Assembly: GCA_015680685.1 (NCBI GenBank)
Contig: MNCI01018878.1
Location: 301,187 to 365,186, forward strand
Direction: 5' to 3'
Length of the DNA: 64,000 nt
Origin: Gnetum montanum
Lineage: Eukaryota; Streptophyta; Gnetopsida; Gnetales; Gnetaceae
The translations under genes and the position numbers were made by a program. The notes beneath the pieces are model-generated. The model did no database searches, had not been told where the DNA came from, and saw nothing but the letters and a program-made list of their open reading frames with translations. Below are positions 1 through 12,419 of the stretch, in pieces (the stretch's first letter is position 1; each line of letters starts with the position of its first letter).

Positions 1-2519
1 GGTAAAATTATTAGCATGGTGTTGATTATGGCCCCATGCTTTTGACATGGGTGAAGTTAACCTCAATAGTAAGTAATTATGTGATTGGTAAATCCTTCAC
101 CTACCCTTTTTTGGTCATGATGGGAAGATGGTGATATCCCATACAGCTTTAATGGTATGCCTATCGTGAATGAATTATATCATTGAAATTTTAAATTATT
201 AAAATTTATCAAAACATTTTTAAAACATATTGTTTATTTGAAAAGAAATCTATTCAACTATTCTTGTATATAATCATTTAAGTATTCAAGTATAAAAATC
301 TTGTGCTATTAAGTTTATGCTATGTAATGCATTGTTTAAAGCTTTGTAATCAAAGGTTCAAAAGATGATACTGCCCTGAAGAAAAGCTTGGAACAAAAGT
401 TATAGCACTTTATAGCTGATTATTTATTTTGAAAATAAACAAGAAGATGTTATCTTATTAGTAACAATCTTGTCTTAGTGACCCCATGTCACATGTTTAA
501 TTTTACACTAAACATTATACTATAAAAAAATTGTAAAAGATTTCAATTTCATCTAGGATTTCAAATAATAAATGCAAAAAATAAACATTGACTTTCAACT
601 ACAATTAACACATTGCTAAAAAGTGAAAAATATGCATAAACTATGCGTCAAATTCCAATCCTTAAAAGAGGATGATATCCCCTTTACTACCTACCATCCA
701 TCCTTTGATTGTGCTTAAAATTCCAATACTTAGAGGATGATGATATGGCATTTATTATGTGCCATCCAACCATTGATGTTGCTTATTTCCTGTTTTCCTA
801 ACCATTTTAAAAATGTGTGAGAAATCAAGGTAATTCATTTAACTGTAATTTAAACTAATGTATTGAAAAATATCAGCCATTGCCATTACCGTAGTTGAAT
901 ACACAACAAGAAAAACCATCATTATTAACAAAGATTGCAGTGGCTTGCAACTACCAACAAACAACTGCATTTAATATTGGGGATTTTTTAAAGCATTCTG
1001 AGAAAAAACCATATTTATTTGCACTAGTTAGGTTCTTACACTTGAAATGGTTTAAGGCCCTAATTTAAGAAACTTGGCAGAGTGACTTGAATGTTATTAC
1101 ATGCAATATATAATGTTGTAGAGTAGCCGTGTAGTGAGATACTCTTGTTTAATAAATTAGATCTTATGCTATTAGCCCCAATGTCCCATTGTTATATATA
1201 TATATATATATAATATTGAACTTGGTAACATTTCTCAAAAGAAAAGTACTGGGAAGTTAATTGCTCATTGAATTGAAGATAGAAGCAATTATAGAGCAAA
1301 AACAAACAGGCTTTTAATGTTTATTTTTGACCCGGCATGGAGAACTTTATGCAGAAGATGCTTAATGTATCTGTCTTAAATGCAGAAGTTAATAAATTTA
1401 TAAAAATGAAAACTATTTTGCAAAATGATGGTTCCCATGAGAACTCTAGGTTGGAGAAGCCAGCAGGGCCTCCACATTAATCAAAAGCATCTTGTTTCAG
1501 ATGCATTGTAGAGAGATTTTTCGGAAAGGATTAATAAGTATTTTGTTTTCTATTAAAATTAATTTCTTAAAGCATATAAAAATATAATTTGTATATCATA
1601 TCATGAAATCTGAGGAGAAACATTATAAACTTTCTTTCACAAATTTTTGTACTTCTATGCCATGATCTATCTTTTACGACCATTCGGTACAAAGTTTTAA
1701 AGAATCTACCATAGGCATATGTATATAACGGGTATCATGGATGCATTGGATGGATTGGATACGATATGCTATGATATCAGGTGAATTGACTGGTCATTTT
1801 ATGAAAAAGTAGAGAATGGAATTTGTCAGCCAAGCATAGCTGCATTAAAGTAGTACCAGTAATATGGCAGGGGATTTGAAATTTTTCTTTCGTATTGTTT
1901 GAAAAAATGCTTGGGATTTTCCAACTGATCAAGCTTTTGAAAAGAAACTTCAAAAAATGTATATATCAAATAGGGTCAAAACTTACAAATTCGGACTTCA
2001 CAAATCCACAGCAAAACAGCTAGACTGGGCAATGTTGTATCGTGTATTATGATGTATGCCCAAAAGGGAAAATTGCATAGGATGATATACACTTCTGTAA
2101 AAGAGGCGAAACTCTAAAATAATAGAGAAAAATAAAAAAAAAATCACAGATTTGGGAGTTTATCTATGTAGGTGTTACATATTTGCCTATTTAAGTGTTC
2201 ATGTTTACAACCTATGTGAAAAATGATGGGAAAATCAATTAGAACTAGGATGACTAGCCTTAATAGAGGTGAAACTCCAAAATAACACAGAGAAAAAGCT
2301 CACCAGCTTTGGTGATATTTAAGTGTTCATACTTACGACTGATGCTACAAAATTAAGAAAATTAAGAAAAACTCACTCGTAACTAAAGATGATAGACTCC
2401 CCCTCTTGGAAACTATCACACTTCCCCACCTTGATAACATTTGCATCACCCTAAGCATAAGTACATGGATACATAGTAAATATCAGAAGTAAAATTTTCC
2501 AGCTTTATCAAAAAGGAAC
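1..2519. other. AT-rich intergenic DNA downstream of the Csl gene
   Basis: No coding region is recognisable. It holds a degenerate direct duplication (about 647-715 and 716-785, both with an AATTCCAAT..CTTA..GAGGATGATAT core), a (TA)n microsatellite at about 1191-1212, and a second diverged duplication (about 2104-2134 and 2265-2295, sharing GAAACTC.AAAATAA). The stretch just below 2519 should contain the 3' UTR of the minus-strand Csl gene, but I could not identify a clear polyadenylation signal. Confidence 0.6.
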
Positions 2520-5500
2520 TTACTGTAACCAAGCTATAGAAAGTAGCAAGGTTAATATTGTTGAACTTGCAATGGTTGATAAAGGAAGATGTGAATTCTT
2601 CCTTAATAGTGCTTTTAGATATGGCAACAAGCACACAATTGACCAAACACAGAGAAAGTACTCTGTAATCAGCTTATTTTGCAAGTTACCATGAGCAATG
2701 ACAACATGGTATGTTTTAAATGCTACTGCTACAATACTCAAAAGCAATATTGTAGTTGGTGGTATATGTATATATGCTGGAGTAAATGCTTCTGATTCTG
2801 CTTGTTTAACATCTTGAGCTTCATCTTCAAATCTCTTCGGAGTAATTTGAAACTTGGTATCCTTGAAGCCAATGATCTTTACTATAACATCCAAGGCACC
2901 AAACAATCGTGATGTAAAATTATAGATAGTCAATGTTCTTTCTTGCGCCCACCATTCTTTTAATGACATTTCCCAGCACAAATATTCTTTAATGATGATG
3001 CTTTTGGATAGAAGCACCAATAGGATTGCCAAGAGAAACGTAGGAGTGTCACTCTGGGCCAATTAACAAATTAAATCAGTAAAGGTTCAATATAGTTATA
3101 AACACAAATATAGAATTTCTAAAAATAATTGGATATATATTTACTTGAGGCAATGAAGGCTTTCCGCTGAATATACTATATATTGGCAAAATCATGTAAC
3201 AAGTGGTTGCAATTGCAAGGATACCCCATAAGACAAAGTAAGCATACAACAATCTTTGCCGAATGCTCATATTCCTTCTCCACCCCAAAAATGGAGTTGA
3301 TGCATTGAAAAGTATCTCTGTTAGTCCACAAGCCCATCTTCTTTGTTGGGTTGACAATTCCCTAGCATTAGATAATGCACATCCTAAAAACCCTGGAAGG
3401 CTAGGAAAGTACAATAAAGAATGCCACCCAATGCTATGTATTCGACATCCTGTTAGTGTATCTTCCACTATGCTTCCATATTTCCATCCAACCTACATTC
3501 CACAAGTTTACATGCAAATACATAAGAAAAATTGATGTTGCTTTACCTGGGTAATTAATGGGATTGAAATTTTATTGAAATTGAAATTCCAACTATTATT
3601 ATCAGCAGTCAGGATAGCCTAGTAGTAGTAGGATTGAATTGGAAATGATCTTTAAATTTCAACAGAAACCCAAAACTTTTGGACTGAACCTGTAACCCTA
3701 TGCATTATAGAAGTGCTATAGAACAAGTAATTATAACCATAGAAGGATTAAGTACACAACCTCTTTGCCCCATGAAGTATTGATTTCATACTCGCATTTT
3801 GACAGTTCTAAAGCTTCACGAATCATAGATGAGGGGAAGGAAGAATTCATGTGTACGGCTCTCTCTCCACGTAGAAGAGCTTTAGCAGATGCAACCAACA
3901 TAGTGGATTTGCCAAAAGTTTCAACAAAGTTTTCATGTGACCATGTACATGTGAAATTTTTGTATCCTGAAAAAAATATGCCGAAGAGATATTGTTTACT
4001 AAAATAAAAATGAATTCTTACTGCCACGATAAAATATCAATTTCAGATTCCAATGGAATTAATGTGTATGACTTACCCGGTGGACAGCTGTAAAGTGCTT
4101 TTCTTCTGTGAAAACAATTTGTTCCAAAGTACTGTGGTCCTTGCATACCATTGCTTCCCAATAACAATTTCTGAGAGTTAAGAAAAGCATAATCATCTCA
4201 AGCTTCATGTGAATTCAAAACAAAAGCTTTCAAGTTTACTGTCATATTAAGTGGGAAAAGAACAAATTTGAAACACAGTATACCACGAAAAAATCAAGTT
4301 GTTTTCTCCCAGGGTTATCTTCGTTTTTTGCATAAAAAAGCTGGGGAAACTGAACAAACCCACAGTGTCTTTCTGACTTGAAACTCATAAAGAAACACAT
4401 GGCTTGTTTGATCACTTTCGAGTTGCTGATAAACATGTCACAGTCCAGATTTAGAATGTAAGGTGCATTTGTCATCAGCCCTGAAACTCTCGTCTGTCAT
4501 AAAAGTATAAATTAAAAAAAGAAAAAAAAAACCCAAAACCAACGTTCATTACTTAAACAAGAAAACCTAAATACAGTCATCAATGGATCATCAACCTCAG
4601 AAAAAAATCTATATCATTGGTTAAGTGTAAAATACCATGACGTTCATTGCTCCTCCTTTGTAATGGTGCTTGATATTGGGTCTTTTCTCCCTTGCAACAT
4701 AGATTATATGGGGCACAAAATCACTTTCATCTTTCACCTTATGTTCATGGATAACCTGAAAAAAAAATCGAAGAAATGCCTTATTTGGTTCCTCATTTGT
4801 TGTTGGTATTTTTTTCTTCTTTCTTTATTTTTTCTTTTTAAATCTATTTAAAGTTAATTCAATGTGAATTGTCAGAGCAATGTGACAAGAAATAACCTTG
4901 ACTATACTCGAGTGATTGGTAACGTCTGAGAGTTTAAAAGCAAATCCGGCTTCGTTTAGGCAAAGCGATGGGACTTCTCCTGTTTGTATTGCTTTGAGAA
5001 TTCTTGCTTTATATGCTTCGTATTCTTCCTGAAAATAATAAATTCCAAACGGTCAGTTTAAACCAAAACTTATCAGGAAGATAGAAGATACAAACTACAA
5101 ATGATGACAGTATAGTTAAGTACCTTGACAAGTTGTGATTCAGTAATGAAGTTTTTGTCATGAGAATCCATGTATTCTTGCCTATCAAAGAAAACAACAG
5201 GGGCTCTGGTCTCTAACTCATGCTTCTTGCAAAAGGGTACCCAGATTTTAGCAAACTTAAAGGCTTCAAGCAGTGAATGATAAACAATTGGAGATGCTCC
5301 ATCATCAGAGATATAACATGCTAGCTTATGTGTTGGGTAGTCCAAAGCCAGCACTGAAAGAACTGTATTCATGGTCACTAATGGTGACTCCCTTTTTGTA
5401 TCAGCAGTTGTTATGAAGACATCCACAGCAGAAAGCTTGTCTGCATTTTCTCCTCCATATCTGCATCAACGAACATGTAATCATAACATTGACTTTTTTC

Positions 5501-7161
5501 TTCATATTTTTAACAATGTTTGATCTATTGGTTTCTGTGCAATGTTTGATCTATTGGTTTCAGCCCTATATATTTAGATTGTCAAAGCTTGTAATCGAAA
5601 TAAGCAAAATAAAGTCTTGCAGAAGCATCTTCATGATCACTACAGGGCAAGTTTAGACTAGATTATGGGCTGTTATCTTAGTCCAAGACAAGAACAGAGA
5701 TTATTTTATTCTTTTGATTAGCTAGTTTCATGGATTTGAATAGCAATTCTCAGAGTGTGATTCTGGCATGTGAAGATGTAGGGCATTCAATTAGGATCTT
5801 GTAGGTTCAAATGAATTTTAATTTGGAATCCTAGTGTGATTGTTCTGCATGTTTGAAATACAAGAGAAATAAAAGAAAATAAACTTATAAAAAATTGTTT
5901 AAAAAAAAAGTAAACGTAAACAAAGTCAAATTGGTTAGTAAACAAAGTCAAACTGGTTAATACATGTGACGTGAGGCATATCAGGAAAAAAGCACATTGT
6001 TGTTTTTTTAAAAATAAAAGCATATGCTTTATGCATTGTTTTTCTCGTTGTTTTGTTTTCCACCACCCCACCGCCTACTCATAGAAATTGGCTTTTGTGT
6101 TTTTTTTTCGTGTGTGTGTTTGCCTGAACAGAAACGATCCGGAGTTTGAGTCCCTTTTTTTCTTTTTCCTTCAGTTTTTTTCCTGCTTTCATTTTTTTCA
6201 TATTTTTTTCTGAATTTTAACCCTTGTGAATGGTTTTGCATGCTCTAAATCTACATTTGGAATTACAGTGGTTTTATCTACGTGAGTGCGAAATTTCTAG
6301 TGCAACCGTTTTAATTGGTCCGTGTCTTTGGTTTAGCAGGATTTTTGTGCAGTTTAGCATCTCTTAATATAACATATTTCTACACTTCATGAATTTTCAG
6401 TTTATCATATTTCCATTGTAATATTACTAGTGATCCTAGGTATCACTTTGCCTATGACAAAATTGGTTTAATGTACAATGAAAGTCAGGAAAATAAAATA
6501 GATAGAAAAGCAAAATTGGTTTACCCTTTGTCCAAATCTATTCACGAAAGGATAATACAAAACATAAAAATATAGGAAAAAAGTTCAAAACCAGCTTTAA
6601 CAATAAGCTCTTCCCTATCGTCATTATTATCAGCAAGGAAAAGTTGTTTCAAAATTTAACATCAAAATCTCACCTGTGTTCAAACCTGTCCAAATAAGTC
6701 TGGTATGTTACAGAAGACCATCTGAGATTGTACTCGGTAATCCAGTAAAAAGCAAAGAGGGCTTCACATGCTACAGCCACAGCCCATGGTCCAAAAGAAC
6801 CATGAATTCCATCCATGAATCGATACAGCAGAAAACAGAGAAAGAGAGTCATGTGAATGACAGCATAGCATCTGTTGAAGTATGGAACTTCTTCATGTTT
6901 CCCAAAGAGGGAAGCCTCACAAGCAATTTCAGTATTGGCCTTCATTTTCATTGCTTTGCTGCTTCTCACGCTAGGCATCCCTGGGAATTTATAGCAGCCT
7001 AGCCTCTTACAAGATGAGCAGCCAAACAGACGCAGAAATTGACTTGTAGGAGTGATACCTGTAGCCTTTACCACGTGTTTTAAATAACGTACCACGTGTT
7101 TTAAATAACGGGCCACATTTAAAGCTTTCTGTAGCATTACAGGTTTTTTCGATTTTTTCAT
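2520..7161 (-). CDS. Cellulose synthase-like glycosyltransferase (CslB/E/G/H/J group), nine exons
   Basis: A membrane family-2 glycosyltransferase, expected in the Golgi/ER to polymerise a beta-linked glycan from a nucleotide sugar. The exons I fit are 7161-6674, 5460-5124, 5028-4897, 4755-4636, 4493-4284, 4170-4077, 3966-3761, 3492-3145 and 3053-2520, all with GT-AG introns. The sum is 2469 nt, or 822 residues plus TAA. Catalytic residues are present: SDDG (Asp215-216), DCD (376-378), VED (539-540) and QQRRW (578-582). Two membrane helices follow about residue 95 and about six lie in the C-terminal third. There is no RING zinc finger, so it is Csl rather than CesA. Family length is nearer 750 residues, so Met62 (6976-6978) or Met73 may be the true start; the first 61 residues include a tandem RYLKHVV duplication. 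Assignment within the CslB/E/G/H/J group is open. It appears intact. Confidence 0.9.
7071..7112. repeat. 21-bp tandem duplication carrying two CACGTG G-boxes
   Basis: Two near-perfect 21-bp copies (7071-7091 and 7092-7112) each begin CCACGTG and end TTTAAATAACG. Read in the Csl frame they give a repeated RYLKHVV peptide. If the downstream start at 6978 is used, they are 5' UTR or promoter with two G-boxes. Confidence 0.85.
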
Positions 7162-8610
7162 TGTTAGTATTTCCTCTGCACCCTATGGAACTGAGGAAAT
7201 ATTGAGAACCCAAACTTTGAAAACTATACATGTAGTAAAAATGAAAAATGACATGGAGACAAAAGGCAAAGGCTAGCTGGTGGAACTGAGAAAATATTGA
7301 GAATCCTACTTTAAAAGACTAAAAGACTATAGAAGCAGTAAAAACGAAAATTGACATGGAGACAAAAGGCAAAGGCTAACTAGTGAATGTGTGCTATGAC
7401 TTAATAACGGAATTGTCATTGTACTAGATCTGAAGAGAGCTTTGTAAATTTAAATCCATGGATAATTTAGGTTTGCATCAGTATTTTACAAGATAATAAA
7501 GTTTCATGATTCCAAACTCATTACCTGTAAATTTATCATTGAAAATCTGTTATAAGAATGTATATTAATAACTAACCTTAACCATAATACATTTATAATT
7601 TATATCAGCAATATGTTACAGGTTTTTTTTTTAAATCGCCCATAAGGTAGAAAGACAGAAAAAACATACCGACTATATTCATTACATAAAAATTTTAATT
7701 TTAAAAGCAATCAATACCGGCATCAATGTGTGTTTGATATCAGACCGTGGGGCACACGGCAGCAATTGCAGTCGTGACCGTGGGGCACACGGCAGGAATT
7801 GCAGTCGTAATTTGTCAAGTACACTAACCATGTACAATTAAAACACGTCTTTCAAATTTTTAATCATTCGAAATCTTGTCAAGTACGCTAACCATGTACA
7901 ATTCAAAAACGTCGATCAGCTTCAGGAATCTTGACGCAGGACCGTGGAATTTGAGCATTGCATATCCATACAACAAAGTTCCTTGAATGACTAAAATGCT
8001 GGTATGCTAGCAACAATGACGGCCGACATTCTAATGAGGACCGTGAAATTTGACTGTTTCAACAATTGATGTCATGAATGACGTAATTGACTTTGGAAAG
8101 CAGACAACGAATTTCAACATTTTGTTTGCATATATTATCGTGGATCTACAACATTTTGTTTACATATATTATCGTGGATCTACATGCTGGTTCGCAGACT
8201 GATGTTTGTATTTGACTGTGTTTAAAATGACAACAAATTATCCCATTCTATGGTTTGTTCAATTTATGCAATGTCTTATTTGATTACATGTGGAAGCAAT
8301 GTTCCAGACAATGTAGACTTCTGCTATGTCTTTGTGTTTTCAACGGGGTATAGTTTGAAATTGTTTCTGTTTCAAAAGAACCCTTGCATCACGATATGGG
8401 AAGATTACTAGTTGTTAATGTATGTCTTTGTGTTTTCAACGGGGTATAGTTTGAAATTGTTTCTGTTTCAAAAGAACGGGGTATAGTTTGAAATTGTTTC
8501 TGTTTCAAAAGAACCCTTGGGAAGATTACTAGTTTTTAATGTTGATAATGTGGTCTTCATGTTTTGAATTGTGGCAGGCAATTGCTGTTGTATACTATCC
8601 ATTAGCATAT
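7162..8610. promoter_or_regulatory. Csl upstream region rich in short direct duplications
   Basis: No gene was found. Several independent short direct duplications are visible. They include about 90 bp at 7187-7271 and 7280-7384 (both with GACATGGAGACAAAAGGC) and 33 bp at 7743-7775 and 7776-7809 (GACCGTGGGGCACACGGCA). Others are a GTCAAGTAC.CTAACCATG motif near 7816 and 7875, 33 bp at 8117-8148 and 8149-8181, and a three-fold GGGGTATAGTTTGAAATTG block between 8326 and 8515. The Csl promoter should lie here. A TATA box could not be fixed, and a 5' UTR intron is possible. Confidence 0.6.
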
Positions 8611-8990
8611 AAATATATATATGAATTGGCCAAGATGATTTTAAAGAAGATGATGTTAACCAAGTCTGGTTCTTGGACGAGAAAACAAGAAAGATAAAAA
8701 CAAGATCACTCATCCATCCTCTAATTCTCTACCCATTTTCCAATTTAGTTATATCCTTTGGGTCAATTTTGTTTTGTCTTTGTTTGTTCAGGGTGTTTTT
8801 GAGACATTATTTATGCAAGATATTTATGTTTCAAAAACACCTTGAACAAACAAATATAGAACAAAGTTGACCAAGAGGTTAGAGGATGAATGAGTGATTT
8901 TATTTTTATCTTTCTTGTTTCCTCATCTAGTAGTTAGGCTTGGTTAACATCATCTTTTTTAAAATCATTCTAGTGAGCTCATATATATAT
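8611..8990. mobile_element. Long foldback (candidate MITE or hairpin-RNA locus)
   Basis: The left arm (8611-8804) and right arm (8829-8990) are reverse complements over most of their length. Matching blocks include GATGTTAACCAAG against CTTGGTTAACATC, AAACAAGAAAGAT against ATCTTTCTTGTTT, and GGGTGTTTTTGAGA against TTTCAAAAACACC. The loop is only about 25 bp, and the left arm carries a roughly 30-bp segment absent from the right. Both outer ends are (AT)n. No transposase is encoded. This fits a foldback MITE at a TA-rich target; a young miRNA or siRNA hairpin gene is the alternative. Confidence 0.7.
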
Positions 8991-9085
8991 ATATATATAT
9001 CTAAGCTAGTGAAGTTGTTTCACAAGCTAGGAGTAGAATTTAACTATTTTTTTCAAATTTTTAAAGTTGAAGAGTCACGGTTGGT

Positions 9086-9924
9086 TGTGTTGACAAGGCC
9101 CTATTGACTAGGTCTCGTCAATGCATCATTTCATGTGTCAACTTTGCCCCATCAATGCAAGGTCTGCTTTTGCCTATAAATACAAGCTCATCAGTTGCAT
9201 TTATAACATGTTTTGTCATAGTAGTAGTAGAGCTCTTGTAGTTTTCCCATTTGAGAGTTAAAATATTTTTCCCAAGTGCTCGTAACAAGAGTCATTGCGT
9301 GTAAGAATCTTTATTTGAGCATTGTTGTACTTGAGTACAACAATAAAGACGAGCTTCTTGATAAACCTTGTAGCACTCTGGATAGTTTAGACATTTATTA
9401 ATGCATTTAATGCTTTCAGTTAATTATTTAATGTTCTCTAGTAATTAAGCTAATTAAGCATGATAAGTTAGATAGATTAAATACATAAGTACGATTGCTT
9501 CGAGCATACCACATATTCGCTTGGTAATCCTAGCAACGTTATTACTTGGCACGCCCAATAGCATAGCACTTGGTAACCTAGCATTAGATACGTGGGTTCA
9601 TGACATGTACAAAAAATGGGACTTGATGCTTATGTTAGGATTAGTTAGTTAGTTAAATTGAATTAGTCATTAAATTATTTTACGTCTCGTTTCAAGCACC
9701 AAAACTATAAAATACAAAATGATAAAAATTATATGCCTCGATTACTTTTAACCATACCATTATGCTTCACAAGTCTAATAAAACAATGAATGACCTTAGA
9801 GCAATGTTCACTTCCTAGAAGACTAGTATATTAGAAACTAAAATGTCCATAGAATTTGATCACATTGCACATGAATGCTTTGTGATTCGTACGGTTAGGC
9901 GTACAAGCACCTTGTTGCTCATCA
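9086..9924 (+). repeat. H1 5' LTR
   Basis: TATAAATA lies at 9175-9182 and AATAAAG near 9343. The end is CTCATCA at 9918-9924, followed by a decayed PBS (about 9926-9943). That PBS reads TAGCATCATTGCCAGGGA where relatives read TGGCGCCATTGC(C/T)GGGGA; the changes are transitions. The start is approximate because no clean TG terminus or target duplication could be fixed. Confidence 0.65.
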
Positions 9925-10075
9925 TTAGCATCATTGCCAGGGACTTTGTTTTTGAAATGTGCACTATCTAGGATTAGTGATTATTATTTATATCGTTGGA
10001 TGAACTCAAGGTCAACATCACTCTTACACAACATATAACTACAAAGTACACTAATAATTTTATTTATTTTACAAA

Positions 10076-11900
10076 ATGTCTTCTTCTTTTCACAGGCATG
10101 AAGATGTCAAACCATTGGTCCCACAAGAGTGCAAAGTGATATATACTCATCCAGATGAATATGTACCAGACTTCATCTTCATCCTACATCAAGATGAACA
10201 GCTACGATGACATGATATAGAGGGTAACATCATCTTTCCCCTTGATCAATCTATGCTTGGAATGCTACTTCAAATCCTTAAAAAGTTAGGCATCTCAAAT
10301 TTCATGAGGAATACATTGTGGATGATCATGACACTCGAGACTATCATCCCACTGAAACACAATACAAGTGAGATCGACATTAGGTGAAGCACCATGAGCA
10401 TTCAAAGGGAAAACATTTTACTAATCCCGTGTTCCTGCTAAACTAAGATGACAATGTGGATCCTCCCCCTAAGAGTTCTCAATATGAAAATTCTCCACCT
10501 TCTATTATTGGTGATGAGGATGTGACCTTGAACCTGCAATCCACCATTCATAAACCAGGTTTAGAAAAAAGTGACAATCAAGGTAGGGACTTAGGTAAAC
10601 ATCGTAATCGCAAGGGATCTGAGGATGGTGGCCGTAATGAACGAAGAGGTGGTGGTAGATACCGTAGTAGTAGTGGTGGTCCACCTTCCTCTTCATCTTC
10701 TTCATCCAATTCTAAACATTTCTCTTCATCTTTTGGTTCTCATAGGAGCCACCATCGAAATAATCATGATGAAGGTGATCAACGAGACAATAGAGACCAT
10801 CAAGGCCATCAAGAACGTAGAGGTGATAGAAACCATCATCGGCATCATAGACACAATCATGATTATGAACCTTTATTGGTGACTTGAAGCATGCTCAACA
10901 TTGCAGAGGCAGTAAAGACCCCAACCAGGCATGTGAGAGATAGTCGAATCAAGTGCCTAGACATGAATAATATCCCACGATTTGAGGGTAGATACAATTC
11001 TGATATGCAAAATCATCTACAAGCTTGCCACGATTCTTGTGCCTTATAGAACATTCAAAATGATTGGCAGAAACTCAAGCTTTTTCCTAGGACACTCATT
11101 AAGAAAGCGAGAGTTGGTACTGGTCCTTGGAACTAGAATCCATTCGCCAATGGAGTACCATGTTAGAGCTATTTAATAACAAATACTAGATGTACTCTAG
11201 AGTGTCCAATCTGAGAAGGAAGATCCAAGGCTAGAAATAGGGAACACATGAACCCTTGGATGCCATCATGGGTAGATATTATTCACTCTTACATCAATGC
11301 CCTAGCCNGTTTAATTTTATGATGAGGAGAAGTCACCACTCGATAAAGTGGTAAACAGGAAAACCTTGCCCATCCAAAAATCTATTTTTAATATTTTAGC
11401 AAAGGTTGATAAATTATGAGACTCTTTGGATGAAATTCAAAACTTCTATGAAGATTGCCAAAGAATCCAAAGAGTAAAATAGTAATCGTAACTGTACAAG
11501 ATGAAAAGAAGCTGAATATGCCTACCAAAGAGGTAAGGGCAAAGCTACTATAATAGAAGAAGTTATAGAGACTACCTCTAAAGATGGAATTGGTTATGAA
11601 ATTTTTTAGTACAAACATCTAAAGGGGTGTTGCCCTGTGGTGTCACACTTACAAGAGTCTGAGGTGTATTCATTGAATCCTTGACTAGCACATAGGCAAG
11701 CACCTAGATGATTGCCTTATCCTCAAGGCAATCCAAGGCAATTCCACCAACAACAACAAGCTTATTATCCAAGTGGAGCTCTAGCACAATCATATGAACA
11801 ATATAAATAGTGGCACCAACCACAATCATGGGGAATGTTGTTGTCAAAGTAGCTATATCCTTATAGGCAACCAGATCCATATAGGTACTATGTTTAGCAA
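10076..11900 (+). pseudogene. H1 gag remnant
   Basis: ATG at 10076 begins MSSSF; the segment YTHPDEYVPDFIFILHQDE near 10140-10200 is shared with element C gag. A Ser/His/Arg-rich low-complexity stretch spans 10456-10887. The gag core follows with NNIPRFEGRY near 10965-11000 and WQKLKLFPRTLIKK near 11065. Frameshifts and stops break the frame several times. In the family this is the capsid/nucleocapsid polyprotein that packages element RNA. Confidence 0.7.
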
Positions 11901-12419
11901 CCCATCCCTTCAAGAGGTTTCACAAGTCACACCTCATTTCAACATCACTATTACCCTCTAGACTACCATTGAACACTTTCATCATCTACTTGAGGGGAGA
12001 ACCCATATCCATACCATCCTCTACATCCATATGCACACATCCCTATGCTCTCTACCTAGTTACCTCCTACTCCATCCATGTAGGGAGAAATTTCTTCATA
12101 GCCACAAGAACAAAATGCTATAAAGGCTGTACACTCACAAACAATTTTTTTGCCAAGTGATTTGGACAATCAATCCAAGAAAAAACCCTTTTTCTAACCC
12201 AATAGTCCTCCTAAACCCTCACAACCTAATGTGGCTGGTCACCTTGCATCTCCAACATCCTCATCCTCTACATCAAATACCCTCGAGTATCCTTCAAACC
12301 AAATGCTACCTTGAATCCACACTGTAATGTTAACTCATGCTATTTTTGATAGGATCAACGCTAGCAATCTTTCCACTAAAAGATCTGACTTAGGAAGTTC
12401 TCTCATTTACTTGTAGATC

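Noticed and set aside
1191-1212. (TA)n run as a possible origin or promoter
   Set aside because: An ordinary microsatellite with no supporting context.
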